A stretch of 64,000 bases of DNA. Source: Janthinobacterium sp. PAMC25594 (GTDB lineage Bacteria; Pseudomonadota; Gammaproteobacteria; Burkholderiales; Burkholderiaceae_D). Below, piece by piece: positions 1 to 8,312 of this stretch. The notes under the pieces are model-generated. The model was not told the origin of the DNA, made no database searches, and was given only the letters and a program-made list of their open reading frames with translations. The stretch covers positions 6,386,001 through 6,450,000 of the forward strand of contig NZ_CP080377.1 of NCBI RefSeq assembly GCF_019443505.1. Reading direction: 5' to 3'. Each line of letters opens with the position of its first letter. Position 1 is the first letter of the stretch. Both the position numbers and the translations under genes were made by a program.

Positions 1-3000
1 TGCCTGGCCCACTCGGCGAGGCTCGCCTGCAGTGCGTCGATCACGCTCAGCACCGCGCCCGCATCGGGTCGCGCCGGGTCGCGTCGCAAGGCGCGGATCA
101 GGATCAGCGCGGCGTAGAAGCTGCACTCGGCAACCTTGGCCTGGCCGCGCATGATCTGGGTGACGATGCCGAGCTGACCGGCCAGCAGCTCGGCGTCGGC
201 GCCGTCGAACAGGTAGGCGTTGCGGATCTTGCCTTGCAAATAGTAGGCGCGGTACAGCTGCGAGTCGCCATACTGATTGAGGAAGCGCGCCTCGCTGAAC
301 GTCGCATCATCGTAGCTGTCGTGCCGGGGCAGCAGGCCCATCAGACATTTGATCGGCTGGACAGCGGCGGCGACGCAGCAATCGGCCATCGCCTGCTGGC
401 CGTTGGCGCGCATCAGCGCCAGGTCGTGCTCGATGTCGTGCATCAGGTGCGGCAGATAGTCGCCGAGGATCATCCTCTCGGTGGCGCGCACGGCCGCCAC
501 CACGCCGACCTGCACGAAATCGGCGATTTCCAGTGCCCAGCCAAAGGCTTCTTCGTACAGGGCGTCGGAGCTGCGCAGCGGCTGCGTCCAATGGCTGATG
601 AGCGCACCGAACATTAGGCCCGTGAGCGTGCGCGTCTGCAGATTGGCACGCCGCCTGGCCAGCGCCATCGCCATCGCGCCGAAGTCGTAGCCGCGCGCCA
701 CGTCGCCGTCGTACAGCGCCAGCATCATCGCGTAGCCGACATAGGCGACGGCGCTGAAATCGCTGTTCCCCCGTTGCATGGACAGCCGCGTCATCGATAC
801 CACCATCAGCGCGCTCAGATCCTGCTGGCCGGCGTAATAGCTGGCCATCCACAGGCCCTGCATCATCTGCATCGCGGCCACCGCGTCCGGCGCGCACATG
901 TCGCCGGCCGCCAGCAAGGTGTCGGGCGCCCGCGCGCCAGGCTGCCGTCCGATATCGGCGAGGATCTCGTCGAAGCGCGCCTTCATGTGCGCCACATCGT
1001 GTGGAATGGCGATGTTCAACTGCGCCAGGCCTTCGCGCTGCACGGCGATGGCGTCGAGCAGGCGGCCCTGCAATTGATACTGGTGCGCCTGGATGGCAAT
1101 GCAGCGTACCTGCAGCAGCGGGCGCAAGGTGCGGGCGCGCAGCAGCGGATAGATCGCCTCGGCGGCATCGAACTGCCCGCACAGGTAAGCCGCTTCGGCC
1201 GCGCCCAGCTGCAGGTCGAGCCAGAGGTCGGCGTGGACGCTCCACGCCTCCGCAGACAGCAGACCCAGACCAATTCGCATGTGTTCCAGCGTGGCCTGGA
1301 ACGCGGCCGAGCGTCGTGCCTTGCCGCCGGCCCGCAGATTGAGCGCCGCCAGCTGCACGCGCTCATCCGCATCGTCGAGCAGCGCACGGCCGGCGTTGAG
1401 CTGCTCGACGATTTCAAACAGTGTTACGTCCTGGTGCTCCGGCGCCGTATGCCGCAGCAGCAGGCGGCCGATGCGAAGATGGTTGGCCGCGCGGGTGCCG
1501 GCATCGGCGACCAGGTAGGCTGCCTGCTGCACCCGGTCGTGCAGGAAACGGTAATTGACGCCGCTGTGGCCGGCACGGGTGTCGCCATCGACGTATTTAT
1601 AGCGTTCGTCGAGCGGCTGGGCCAGTCCGGCATGGAGCGCCGGCCACAAGGCTTGCTGCGTGTGCCGGGGCGAGCGGTCCGTTGCCAGTGCAAGCGTGTC
1701 GAGCGTGAAGCGGTTGCCGCTGGAGGCGGCCAGTTGCAGCAGGTGCTGCGTTGCCGTGGGCAGGCGGTGGATTTTCTCCAGCAGCACATCGACCACGTTG
1801 TCGGTATATTTGACCTGTTGTATCGCGGGCAGGTCCCAGTCCCAGCAATCGCCTTCGGCCCGGTAGCGCAGGTGGCCCGTCTCATTGAGCGAAGCGAGGA
1901 ACTGGTTGAGGAAAAATGGATTGCCGGCCGTCTTGTTGTAGCAAATGCGGGTCAGGGGCGCGCAGTCAGGTGCCGCCACGCGCACGGTAGCCGCTACCAT
2001 TTGCGCCACCTGCGGCTCGCTCAGGGGGCTCAGTAACAGCGTGGACAGGCGCACCTCGCGTGCGAGCAGCTTGTCGCGCAGCGCGATGAGCGGGTGCGCG
2101 GCGCTCACTTCGTTGTCGCGGTACGCGCCGATGAACAGCAGGCAGCACTTGTCGCAGGAGAGCATGAGCAGTTCGATCATCCGCAGCGTGGCGGCATCGG
2201 CCCATTGCAGGTCGTCCAGGAACAGCACCAGCGGATGCCCGGCGCAGGCGAAGACTTCGACGAAGCGGGGGAACAGGCGGTCCAGGCGCAGCTGGGCCTG
2301 TGCCGGCGCCGATGCGGGCAAGGCGTCGGTGGGGCCGACGATCAACGCCAGTTGGGGAATCAGTTCGACCAGCACGCCGATGCCATCGCCCAGGGCGCCG
2401 TGCAGTTTTCCGGACCACTGCCGCAGCGTTTCCTCGGGCTGGCCCAGCAGCTGGCGCACCAGCCCCTGGAAGGCCTGGATCAGCGAGGCATACGGTACGT
2501 CGCGCTGGAGCTGGTCAAATTTGCCGGACAGGAAGCAGCCGCGCCGGGCGACGATCGGTTTCTGCACTTCGTTGACGACCGCCGACTTGCCGATGCCCGA
2601 ATGGCCGGCCAGCAGCAGCATCTCGCAACTACCCGCGGCACTGCGTTCAAACGCCGCCAGCAGCACGGCGATGGCATCCTCGCGCCCATGCAGCGTCTGC
2701 GGCACAAGGAAGCGGCGATTGTGGTCGGACAACTTGAGCGCCTGCGCCGGCTTGTTCGCGCGGCATGCTTCGAGGTCGCGGCGCAGGCCTTGCAAGCTCT
2801 GATAGCGCTGATCGGCATTTTTTTCCAGCAGCCGCTGGATGATCGGCAGCAGCTGGCCAGGCAAGTCGGCGAGTGCAGGGTGCGACCAGTCGGGACTGCG
2901 GGCAATGTGGCAATGCACGAGTTCCATCGCGTCGCCCGCCTCGAACGGCGCCTGGCCGGCCAGCAGTTCGTACAGGGTGGCGCCGAGCGCATAGAAATCG

Positions 3001-3596
3001 GCGCGCCAGTCGACCCGCCGATTCATGCGCCCCGTTTGTTCCGGCGCCATGTAACGCAAGGTGCCTTCCAGGGCCTGGAGATTGACGATGCCAGGGCTTT
3101 CGTATGGCAGTTCACAGGCGATGCCGAAATCGGTCAGCTGCAGCAGACGCCGATCGGCGTTCCACACCAGATTGGATGGATTGATGTCCTTGTGGATCAC
3201 GCCATGACGATGGACCTCTTCCAGCGCCGCGCACAGTTGCAGCGCGATGTCGAAAAAATCCTCCAGCGCCAACGCAGGTTGCGCCGGCGTCCTGCGCGCC
3301 GCCAGCTGCGTGCGCAAAACCTGGTCGAGCGCCTGGCCGCCGCCATCTTCCTGCAGCATCGTCCAGCACCCGCCGTGCAACTGCAGCGCCAGCGGATGCA
3401 CCACGCCAGGATGGCGGCAGCGGCGTGCGATCGCATACTCGCGCTTGAATTGTGCCAGTTGCTGAAAGGAAGGGAACTGCTGATTGGGCTTCTTGACGAT
3501 CAGCGCGGTGCCATCAGCGGCCCTGGCGCGATACACCCGCGAGCGGCCACCGCTGTGCAGCTGTTGGATGATCTCGTGGTCGAAAAGGGAGCTCAT
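1..3596 (-). CDS. Ser/Thr protein kinase fused to AAA ATPase (3' end outside window)
   Basis: Start ATG at 3596-3594; the gene runs off the left edge, giving about 1198 visible residues. The N-terminus is a Hanks-type kinase: VKK lysine near residue 35, HKDINPSN catalytic loop at about 135-142, a TDFG metal-binding motif and an APEQTGR motif. An AAA_16/NB-ARC-like ATPase follows, with Walker A GHSGIGKS at about 331-338 and Walker B LVLFLDD near 461. The rest is an alpha-helical, TPR-like region. Family members of this layout usually end in GAF and histidine-kinase modules; that part is not in the window, so only a cytoplasmic signalling role is inferred. The strong periodicity of this frame explains long open frames on the opposite strand. 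Confidence 0.9.
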   Translation of the reverse strand, partial: MSSLFDHEIIQQLHSGGRSRVYRARAADGTALIVKKPNQQFPSFQQLAQFKREYAIARRCRHPGVVHPLALQLHGGCWTMLQEDGGGQALDQVLRTQLAARRTPAQPALALEDFFDIALQLCAALEEVHRHGVIHKDINPSNLVWNADRRLLQLTDFGIACELPYESPGIVNLQALEGTLRYMAPEQTGRMNRRVDWRADFYALGATLYELLAGQAPFEAGDAMELVHCHIARSPDWSHPALADLPGQLLPIIQRLLEKNADQRYQSLQGLRRDLEACRANKPAQALKLSDHNRRFLVPQTLHGREDAIAVLLAAFERSAAGSCEMLLLAGHSGIGKSAVVNEVQKPIVARRGCFLSGKFDQLQRDVPYASLIQAFQGLVRQLLGQPEETLRQWSGKLHGALGDGIGVLVELIPQLALIVGPTDALPASAPAQAQLRLDRLFPRFVEVFACAGHPLVLFLDDLQWADAATLRMIELLMLSCDKCCLLFIGAYRDNEVSAAHPLIALRDKLLAREVRLSTLLLSPLSEPQVAQMVAATVRVAAPDCAPLTRICYNKTAGNPFFLNQFLASLNETGHLRYRAEGDCWDWDLPAIQQVKYTDNVVDVLLEKIHRLPTATQHLLQLAASSGNRFTLDTLALATDRSPRHTQQALWPALHAGLAQPLDERYKYVDGDTRAGHSGVNYRFLHDRVQQAAYLVADAGTRAANHLRIGRLLLRHTAPEHQDVTLFEIVEQLNAGRALLDDADERVQLAALNLRAGGKARRSAAFQATLEHMRIGLGLLSAEAWSVHADLWLDLQLGAAEAAYLCGQFDAAEAIYPLLRARTLRPLLQVRCIAIQAHQYQLQGRLLDAIAVQREGLAQLNIAIPHDVAHMKARFDEILADIGRQPGARAPDTLLAAGDMCAPDAVAAMQMMQGLWMASYYAGQQDLSALMVVSMTRLSMQRGNSDFSAVAYVGYAMMLALYDGDVARGYDFGAMAMALARRRANLQTRTLTGLMFGALISHWTQPLRSSDALYEEAFGWALEIADFVQVGVVAAVRATERMILGDYLPHLMHDIEHDLALMRANGQQAMADCCVAAAVQPIKCLMGLLPRHDSYDDATFSEARFLNQYGDSQLYRAYYLQGKIRNAYLFDGADAELLAGQLGIVTQIMRGQAKVAECSFYAALILIRALRRDPARPDAGAVLSVIDALQASLAEWAR

Positions 3597-3644
3597 GGGC
3601 TTAGCGGTACACGGACGGTTGCGGGAGCCTTGAGGCGCACATTT

Positions 3645-3659
3645 CGAAGTCTTACTTCG
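3645..3659. promoter_or_regulatory. Perfect palindrome upstream of the kinase gene
   Basis: CGAAGT-CTT-ACTTCG is a perfect inverted repeat (6-bp arms, 3-bp centre) about 50 bp upstream of the kinase start, in the kinase/membrane-protein intergenic region. It could be an operator for a dimeric regulator. No regulator is identified and no convincing promoter boxes were seen beside it. Confidence 0.3.
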
Positions 3660-3778
3660 TTGCAAGTATTATATCAGCAGGAAGTCGCGGCGAAGCGAGA
3701 GGAGCGAAGGCTGTTGTTGCAAAAATGTCGGCGCTGCCGGGCGCATGCGTGCTTTGGCTCGCTGTGGCCGCGCCCGGC

Positions 3779-4390
3779 TTACTGGTAAATAGTCAGGTAT
3801 TTCGCGGGAATGTCGAGCGGGTGGAGCATGCCCGCTAACGCCAGGTCAATCAGCAGGGCGACCACCAGGCCGACTCCCGCCGGAACGCCCATGGCGAGCC
3901 TGCGCACCATGGGCGAGCGCGCTTTGACTTGCCAATATGCGGCACAGCCCAGGTGCGTGAATAGGGCATACACTGCGAAGAAATAATACGGCGCAAAGAA
4001 TAATGCATATGGCATCCGTACAAAACCGGCTGCGGCATAGTAAAAATTGGTGTCGAGCCTGAGTGCGGCGCGGCCAAACAGGACCGCACCGACATGAAAG
4101 AGCAGGAACAGGGCCAGGTAGATCCCTGAGCCGGCCTGTAGCCACGCTACGAATCCGGAACGTTCTTTCCATCTCCGCAGCGTCATCCATATTTCGCTGC
4201 CACATTGAAACAGCACGCACGCCAACAGTACCGGCTCGACAACGGCATTGCGATACAGCGGCCGGGTCGCCTCCATGAAGGCGATGTGCGCGTGGGCGCC
4301 GGCAACAGCCACCAGGTGATTAGCAAGATGCAGCAATATATAGGCTGCCAGCAGACATGCCGACAGGCGGTGAAATTGACGAATTGACAT
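3779..4390 (-). CDS. Multi-pass membrane protein, cytochrome b (SdhC-like) type
   Basis: A protein of about 203 residues with five hydrophobic segments and several histidines at membrane edges (LLHLANH, LFHVGAV, FTHLGCA). That pattern resembles four/five-helix b-type cytochrome or SdhC/FrdC-like membrane anchors, but no flavoprotein or iron-sulfur gene is adjacent, so a respiratory role is only a guess. I chose the ATG at 4390, which gives a normal basic N-terminus (MSIRQFHR) before the first helix; a GTG at 4465 would add a low-quality 25-residue leader. It is read towards the kinase gene's promoter region. Confidence 0.6.
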   Translation of the reverse strand: MSIRQFHRLSACLLAAYILLHLANHLVAVAGAHAHIAFMEATRPLYRNAVVEPVLLACVLFQCGSEIWMTLRRWKERSGFVAWLQAGSGIYLALFLLFHVGAVLFGRAALRLDTNFYYAAAGFVRMPYALFFAPYYFFAVYALFTHLGCAAYWQVKARSPMVRRLAMGVPAGVGLVVALLIDLALAGMLHPLDIPAKYLTIYQ

Positions 4391-4474
4391 ATGAATCCAT
4401 GAGTGAGTTTGATTTCCCTGTGTTGCGCTGGCGCTCCATACCTCACCGAGGGCTGCATTTCCCACCGGGTACTG

Positions 4475-4543
4475 TCACCGAAAATTTTCATTTACTAATA
4501 AATCGGCAACCTTGTGCAAGACGGGCGTGGCAGCGGTATTCAT
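4475..4543 (-). CDS. 22-codon ORF with a strong ribosome binding site
   Basis: ATG at 4543-4541 is preceded by CGAGGGAGTCTC, the best Shine-Dalgarno in this stretch, yet the frame stops after 22 codons (MNTAATPV...ENFR). It may be a leader peptide of the membrane-protein gene at 3779-4390, or the 5' end of a gene whose remainder is lost. The rest of 4391-4764 holds nothing else I can support. Confidence 0.25.
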   Translation of the reverse strand: MNTAATPVLHKVADLLVNENFR

Positions 4544-4764
4544 GAGACTCCCTCGGTTGGCATGTGATGAAGGTAGTATCGTTTGGTCAGTCAAGTAGGT
4601 CTTGAACGTTTGCGACACGCTGCAATACTTTCATGACTCCACCTGATGCCATCTGCCCTCCGACTGCCGCGCCCCTTTGCCCCGCGCGTGGCGCTGGCCT
4701 CTTATCTACGAGCCTGGCTGGTACGCGGCACCATCGACTCTGTACCGTCCGCCGGAGGATATTC

Positions 4765-5124
4765 ATGAAGAAGAAACAATTGCCTTCGAAGGGGGAGATC
4801 ATTCCCACTTCACCGGAATCAGCACCCAAGTTGCGCGCCACATTCACAGATGAGTTCAAGCGCGATGTGGTAGCGCGGCTGCGCGCGGGCAATCAAAGCG
4901 CCACTAATTTGGCGGTAGAGCAAGGGCTACGTCGCAACCAGCTCTACAAGTGGGCGAAGTAGCTCGATGAGCAATCCTTGGAGGAAGTCCTGCGCTCTCC
5001 CGGCCGGCCACCGACGGGCAATCTGAGTGAAATCGAACAGTTAAAAGGTGACCTTGCCAGTGCCCAGGAGGAGCTGGCCATCTTGAAAAAGTTAGATGCG
5101 TACTTAACTCGCCTAAAGAAGTGA
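4765..5124 (+). pseudogene. IS3-family OrfA, interrupted by a nonsense codon
   Basis: ATG follows GCCGGAGGAT, a good RBS. The product starts MKKKQLPSK and contains an IS3 OrfA helix-turn-helix (TDEFKRDVVARL...AVEQGLRRNQLYKWAK). A TAG at 4960-4962 cuts it after 65 codons; beyond it the same frame continues with the typical OrfA leucine-zipper part (SEIEQLKGDLASAQEELAIL) to a TGA at 5122-5124. The family OrfA binds the element ends and supplies the N-terminus of the OrfAB transposase. The nonsense codon makes this copy inactive. Confidence 0.75.
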
Positions 5125-5326
5125 CGTACGCCGTCATTGAGACGCACCGCAGCGAGTTTTCAGTCAAGTCGCTATGTCGTGTGCTCGATATCAGCCGCAG
5201 TCTGTACTACGCCGTCAAGAAGGCCTGGACATCTTCGACTACATCGAGATATTTTATGATCCGAAACGCGGTCACGGATTTAATGACAGGCTTTCGCCAG
5301 TAGATGTTTGCCACACCGCTGGGTAG
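5121..5326 (+). pseudogene. IS3-family OrfB with internal deletion of the DDE core
   Basis: GTG at 5121 overlaps the end of OrfA, as usual in IS3 elements. The first about 34 codons (VTYAVIETHRSEFSVKSLCR...SLYYAVKK) are a normal OrfB N-terminus. The sequence then jumps, with a frame change, to the extreme C-terminus (IFDYIEIFYDPKRGHGFND...) ending at a TAG at 5324-5326. The whole rve/DDE catalytic region of about 200 residues is missing, so no transposase activity is possible. Confidence 0.75.
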
Positions 5327-5430
5327 CGGAGTTCAACCAGCCAGCTTGGCAGCGCAGTTCCAGGGCAGGAAGTCGTCGACCCATCGACGGTTTCCTATTG
5401 CGACAAAACCAAAAGACGCGCCCTCGATGT

Positions 5431-6452
5431 TCAGATGTCGGGCACATCGCGGGACGGCAGGGGTGACGCCAGCATGACGGGAAGGACCTTTGGTGCGATC
5501 TTGTTCTTCAGGATGTTCAAGGCAGTGCCGGCGGCGAAGCGGGGAAGAGCAGAGTAAGGCAGGAGGTTATGGACATAGGCCGTGCGCTGGACGCCATGTG
5601 CATCACGGATGCGCAGTTGTTGGTATTCGTCATCGTCGAGCTTGACGGCGTAAACCTGGATATATCGCAGCGCATGGTTTCCATTCTGCTGTAAGGCGCC
5701 GCGAATCGCCTCGACCCGGCCAACGTCATCGAGCGTGATGTAGTTGTCACCGTCGCCCAGGCCCACCTTGATATTTCCCGTCGAGCCTGCCAACACGTTC
5801 AGCGTGTTCATATCCATGTACTGATCGGACGGATGCTGGTTCAGCCAGTTTAGGATGCTGGCGGTGCGCGTCGCGGTCGTGACGACGGCGGCGCCATCGA
5901 TGCTGTGCTGAGAACGGATGTTGGCGATGGGGACATACATCTTCTGGTAGTCCTGTGGCTGGATCCTGCCGGTGATCCAGGCAGAGGTGTTGTGGCGTTT
6001 TACCCCAGGCCCGGAAGTGATCGACATGAGCAGTTCGCCGATCTGCGCAAGCTTGGAAAATTTACTAACCATCGCACCGATGCCACCGCTATCTGCGGCG
6101 TCGGGGCCAAGTCCTTGGAACGCACGATCAGTGCGGTTGCGGCATCTTGCCAGGTCGCGAAGTAGAGGTCCTTTCCTGTCGTGAAGGCGAGGGCACCAAG
6201 CCGGCCCGCCTGCGGTCCTATATGGACGCGCACGTCGGAAAAATCAGCGTTAAACGCCGATTCCATCTTCGCCAGAAGCGCTTGTGATAATGGCTGCCCG
6301 CCTCCGCGTAGGAGACCAAGTTGCCGCGGGTCTATGCCACCGTCCGCCAGTTGAACCGCCGACTGCGCCACTTGCGCCTGCAAAGCGCCTTGCTTCGAAC
6401 CTCGCAGGGAACGCTGAGCGAGCGAGGCAAACGCCCAGCGGCAAAGAAACAT
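5431..6452 (-). pseudogene. DUF4157 protein gene, frameshifted and probably 5'-truncated
   Basis: The 5' half (6452 down to about 6130) encodes a DUF4157 N-terminal domain: GGGQPLSQALLAKMESAFN...FSDVRVHIGPQAGRLGALAF...GKDLYFA. DUF4157 marks effectors linked to extracellular contractile injection systems and other secreted toxins. The usual zinc motif HELTHVVQQ, expected just after this block, is absent. Somewhere between about 6160 and 6080 the frame changes; the other frame then stays open to 5431 with a plausible acidic C-terminal domain (MVSKFSKLAQIG...LPSRDVPDI) that I do not recognise. No RBS precedes 6452. It lies between two transposase remnants, so a decayed effector gene is the best reading. 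Confidence 0.55.
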
Positions 6453-6716
6453 TGAATTACACGTATATTCATAATTTCCTTCGCAAGTTGGCTGTTAATC
6501 GCAGCCCAGCTGAGAACATTGAAGGGTACAGATTAGCTGAGAAATGTTGGACACATCAGCGTGACTCTATTATGAATAATTAACGTCCAAACATTCTCTC
6601 CAAAAGGCTCATACGGAAATCGAGTGCGAGCACAGAGGAATTTGCGGTCGCCGAACGTTAAGTAGGTCGTGGGAAATTATTGTGACGTTATGACAAACAG
6701 AACCGGATGCTCTGCA

Positions 6717-6965
6717 AGGCGCCCGCAAACCAACGGCATGGTCGAACGCTTCAATGGCCGCATCAGCGAGGTCGTCAACCATACCCGTTTCGGCTCCCGT
6801 GCCGAACTGGAATCGACGCTGCGCAATTACCTGAAAATCTACAACCACAACATTCCCCAGCGCGCCTTGGATAACGCAACACCGATTCAAGCGATGAAGA
6901 AATGGCGGGAGAAAAAGCCGGAATTATTCGTTAAACGCGTATATGACCAGGCCGGTCTTGACATC
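6717..6965 (+). pseudogene. IS481-type transposase, C-terminal remnant
   Basis: The frame encodes the last about 80 residues of an IS481-family transposase: RRPQTNGMVERFNGRISEV near the catalytic glutamate, then YNHNIPQRALDN, TPIQAMKKW and the end KRVYDQAGLD. Everything upstream of RRPQ is gone, and no terminal repeats were identified. Its downstream edge abuts the 3' end of the gene at 6931-7419 on the other strand. About 260 bp to its left (6453-6716) hold nothing recognisable. Confidence 0.7.
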
Positions 6966-7419
6966 GACTATTGGCGGACAGAAGCAGCTCACGCGCCCAA
7001 GCATTCGCGTCATCCAAAGAATTGAAAACTTCAAATGGTCGGGCCGCCTCAGAAAATTTCTTTTTAAACAAAGGAAGCATAATAATGGATTCTGTAATTT
7101 CTTCACCAATTACCCAGGCGGTAGCAAGAGGGGAGATGTTACATTCACTTCGCTTCAGGAGAATAGAGCCAAATTCCGCTAGTGCATCCTGCGGCATTAA
7201 CATGCTCTCTCGAAACAAGGCTATTTCCACAAAAGGCCCGTTACCCTTCAGTTCCGAATAAAGCGTGTCATTGAGGACGAGGAGTGAAGAAAAGAATTCG
7301 CGATTGAACGGCCCGGTCAAATCAAGAAAAACGACATTCCCCTCTGGCCAGACTTTCACTTGACCATGTGGCTTAAAGAAAGAGGGTAGAAAATTTTCAT
7401 GACTAAGTGTATTTTTCAT
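6931..7419 (-). CDS. SpoIIAA/STAS-like domain protein, C-terminus possibly truncated
   Basis: A 162-codon frame with lower GC than its surroundings. The fold pattern (GNVVFLDLTGPFNREF at the N-terminus, LATAWVIGEEI in the middle, RPFEVFNSLDDANAWARELL at the end) resembles SpoIIAA-like/STAS small proteins, which in many bacteria are uncharacterised soluble proteins; I do not assign a function. The last about 15 codons overlap the IS481 remnant, so the natural C-terminus was probably replaced when the element landed. The RBS is weak. Confidence 0.5.
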   Translation of the reverse strand: MKNTLSHENFLPSFFKPHGQVKVWPEGNVVFLDLTGPFNREFFSSLLVLNDTLYSELKGNGPFVEIALFRESMLMPQDALAEFGSILLKRSECNISPLATAWVIGEEITESIIMLPLFKKKFSEAARPFEVFNSLDDANAWARELLLSANSRCQDRPGHIRV

Positions 7420-7830
7420 GGTCGGTGCTCGCTACAAAAATTATTTCTACTTAATTTTACAGCGTTTTTATCGAGAGCTGACAAGTTGTGACCACGGCCT
7501 TTCTGGCCTGCAGCGGTCCGTGAGCATAACGAATTACCAAGCGAGAAAAGTCACACATTGTCACATCAACGTAAACGTTTGCTTCTGGCCGCTTGCCGTC
7601 GATAACTCATTACATCCACGGCCGCCAGACGCCCCCGAGAATAGCAAATTGCCGAACAGGAAACTACACGCCTTACCACGCCCCGGTGAATGCCTTATCC
7701 ATGTCCCAGACAGTCGCCACCATGCCGAAATGTAACTTGGCAAGCTGCTGTCGAGGCGGCCAGCACCGGCATGCCGATTATCTGGTGCGCCCGTTTGAGC
7801 GCTGCCGGCCAGCGCACCATGCGAGCGAGG

Positions 7831-7942
7831 GGCAGGTCTGACAATCGGACAAAAGCTTCACAGTTCGTGCTTCAAAGTAGGGCGAATTTCACGACACCAT
7901 TTCTACAAAAACCAAGGTCGTGTCCAAATGTCAGACCTGGCC
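7831..7942. repeat. MITE-like element bounded by imperfect inverted repeats
   Basis: The left end GGCAGGTCTGACAATCGGAC (7831-7850) and the right end (7921-7942, reverse complement GGCCAGGTCTGACATTTGG...) form inverted repeats sharing an 11-bp perfect core CAGGTCTGACA. The 112-bp unit has no coding capacity and lies directly against the broken end of the integrase fragment at 7943-8005. No target duplication was identified. The remainder of 7420-7830 has no gene I can support. Confidence 0.5.
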
Positions 7943-8005
7943 CCGGCTTTCGGCTTTCAGGACCCCGGCTTCCCAGCCGCCAGCCCGTTTCCTGAATGAA
8001 GCCAT
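7931..8005 (-). pseudogene. Tyrosine integrase, N-terminal fragment only
   Basis: ATG at 8005-8003 follows GAGAGGG, a good RBS, and reads MASFRKRAGGWEA, the classic opening of the arm-binding domain of phage/ICE integrases. After about 20 codons it meets the MITE-like repeat and stops at a TGA (7933-7931). Upstream lie three 11-bp-spaced repeats, a terminator and a tRNA 3' fragment, the same layout as in front of the intact integrase at 42236-43219. This is therefore the relic of a different element that used the same tRNA gene. Confidence 0.6.
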
Positions 8006-8021
8006 GCATCCCTCTCGTTGA

Positions 8022-8050
8022 GGCGTAATCATGGCGTAAATTTGGCGTAA
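8022..8050. repeat. Three GGCGTAA repeats spaced 11 bp: probable integrase arm sites
   Basis: GGCGTAA occurs at 8022-8028, 8033-8039 and 8044-8050, exactly 11 bp apart, just upstream of the integrase fragment start. One-helical-turn spacing and position suggest arm-type binding sites of the lost integrase. Confidence 0.5.
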
Positions 8051-8107
8051 TCGCTACTGGTTTTTGTCGGCTTTAATCTGGATCAAGAGAAATGTCGGGA
8101 CGTAAAA

Positions 8108-8150
8108 AAAAGCCACTAACCCGTTGATTATATTGGGTTTAATGGCTTTT
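8108..8150 (-). terminator. Intrinsic terminator downstream of the left tRNA fragment
   Basis: An imperfect stem (AAAAGCCACTAACCC / GGGTTTAATGGCTTTT) with loop GTTGATTATATT, ending in a T run on the minus strand. The loop and outer stem resemble the terminator at 43329-43369, so both look like diverged copies of the terminator behind the tRNA-Leu gene. Confidence 0.6.
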
Positions 8151-8176
8151 TCGATGTTTCCAAATTCTGTGCGCTG

Positions 8177-8192
8177 GTGCCCGGAGCCGGAA
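8177..8192. other. attL core of prophage 1 (tRNA-Leu 3' end fragment)
   Basis: GTGCCCGGAGCCGGAA is identical to 43397-43412. It corresponds to the acceptor/T-arm 3' end of tRNA-Leu on the minus strand; beyond it the sequence degenerates (AGTCAAAC versus ATCGAACC). Confidence 0.75.
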
Positions 8193-8229
8193 GTCAAACG
8201 CCATCAATAATGCGGGCCTCAGAGCATCA

Positions 8230-8246
8230 TGGGGATTTTTTGGGGA
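8230..8246. repeat. Two TGGGGA repeats spaced 11 bp: left arm sites for the integrase
   Basis: TGGGGA at 8230-8235 and 8241-8246 lie in a 19-bp stretch identical to the sequence just upstream of the integrase gene (about 43252-43270). Presence at both prophage ends supports arm-type integrase binding sites. Confidence 0.6.
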
Positions 8247-8312
8247 GGAGAGATTGCGATTCCCGAAACAGGAATGCAAAATCGGCGCCACGAAAAGTTC
8301 TACTATACATGC

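Larger units (their letters stand above)
4765..5326 (+). mobile_element. IS3-family insertion sequence remnant
   Basis: The two-ORF arrangement of an IS3-type element survives (OrfA at 4765, overlapping OrfB at 5121), but OrfA has an in-frame stop and OrfB has lost its catalytic core. I could not find paired terminal inverted repeats, so the true ends are uncertain. Confidence 0.7.

Noticed and set aside
774..3788. Long plus-strand frames (420 and 564 codons) opposite the kinase gene
   Set aside because: They are antisense reflections of a GC-rich gene with strong third-position bias; the minus strand has all kinase and ATPase motifs, the plus frames have none.
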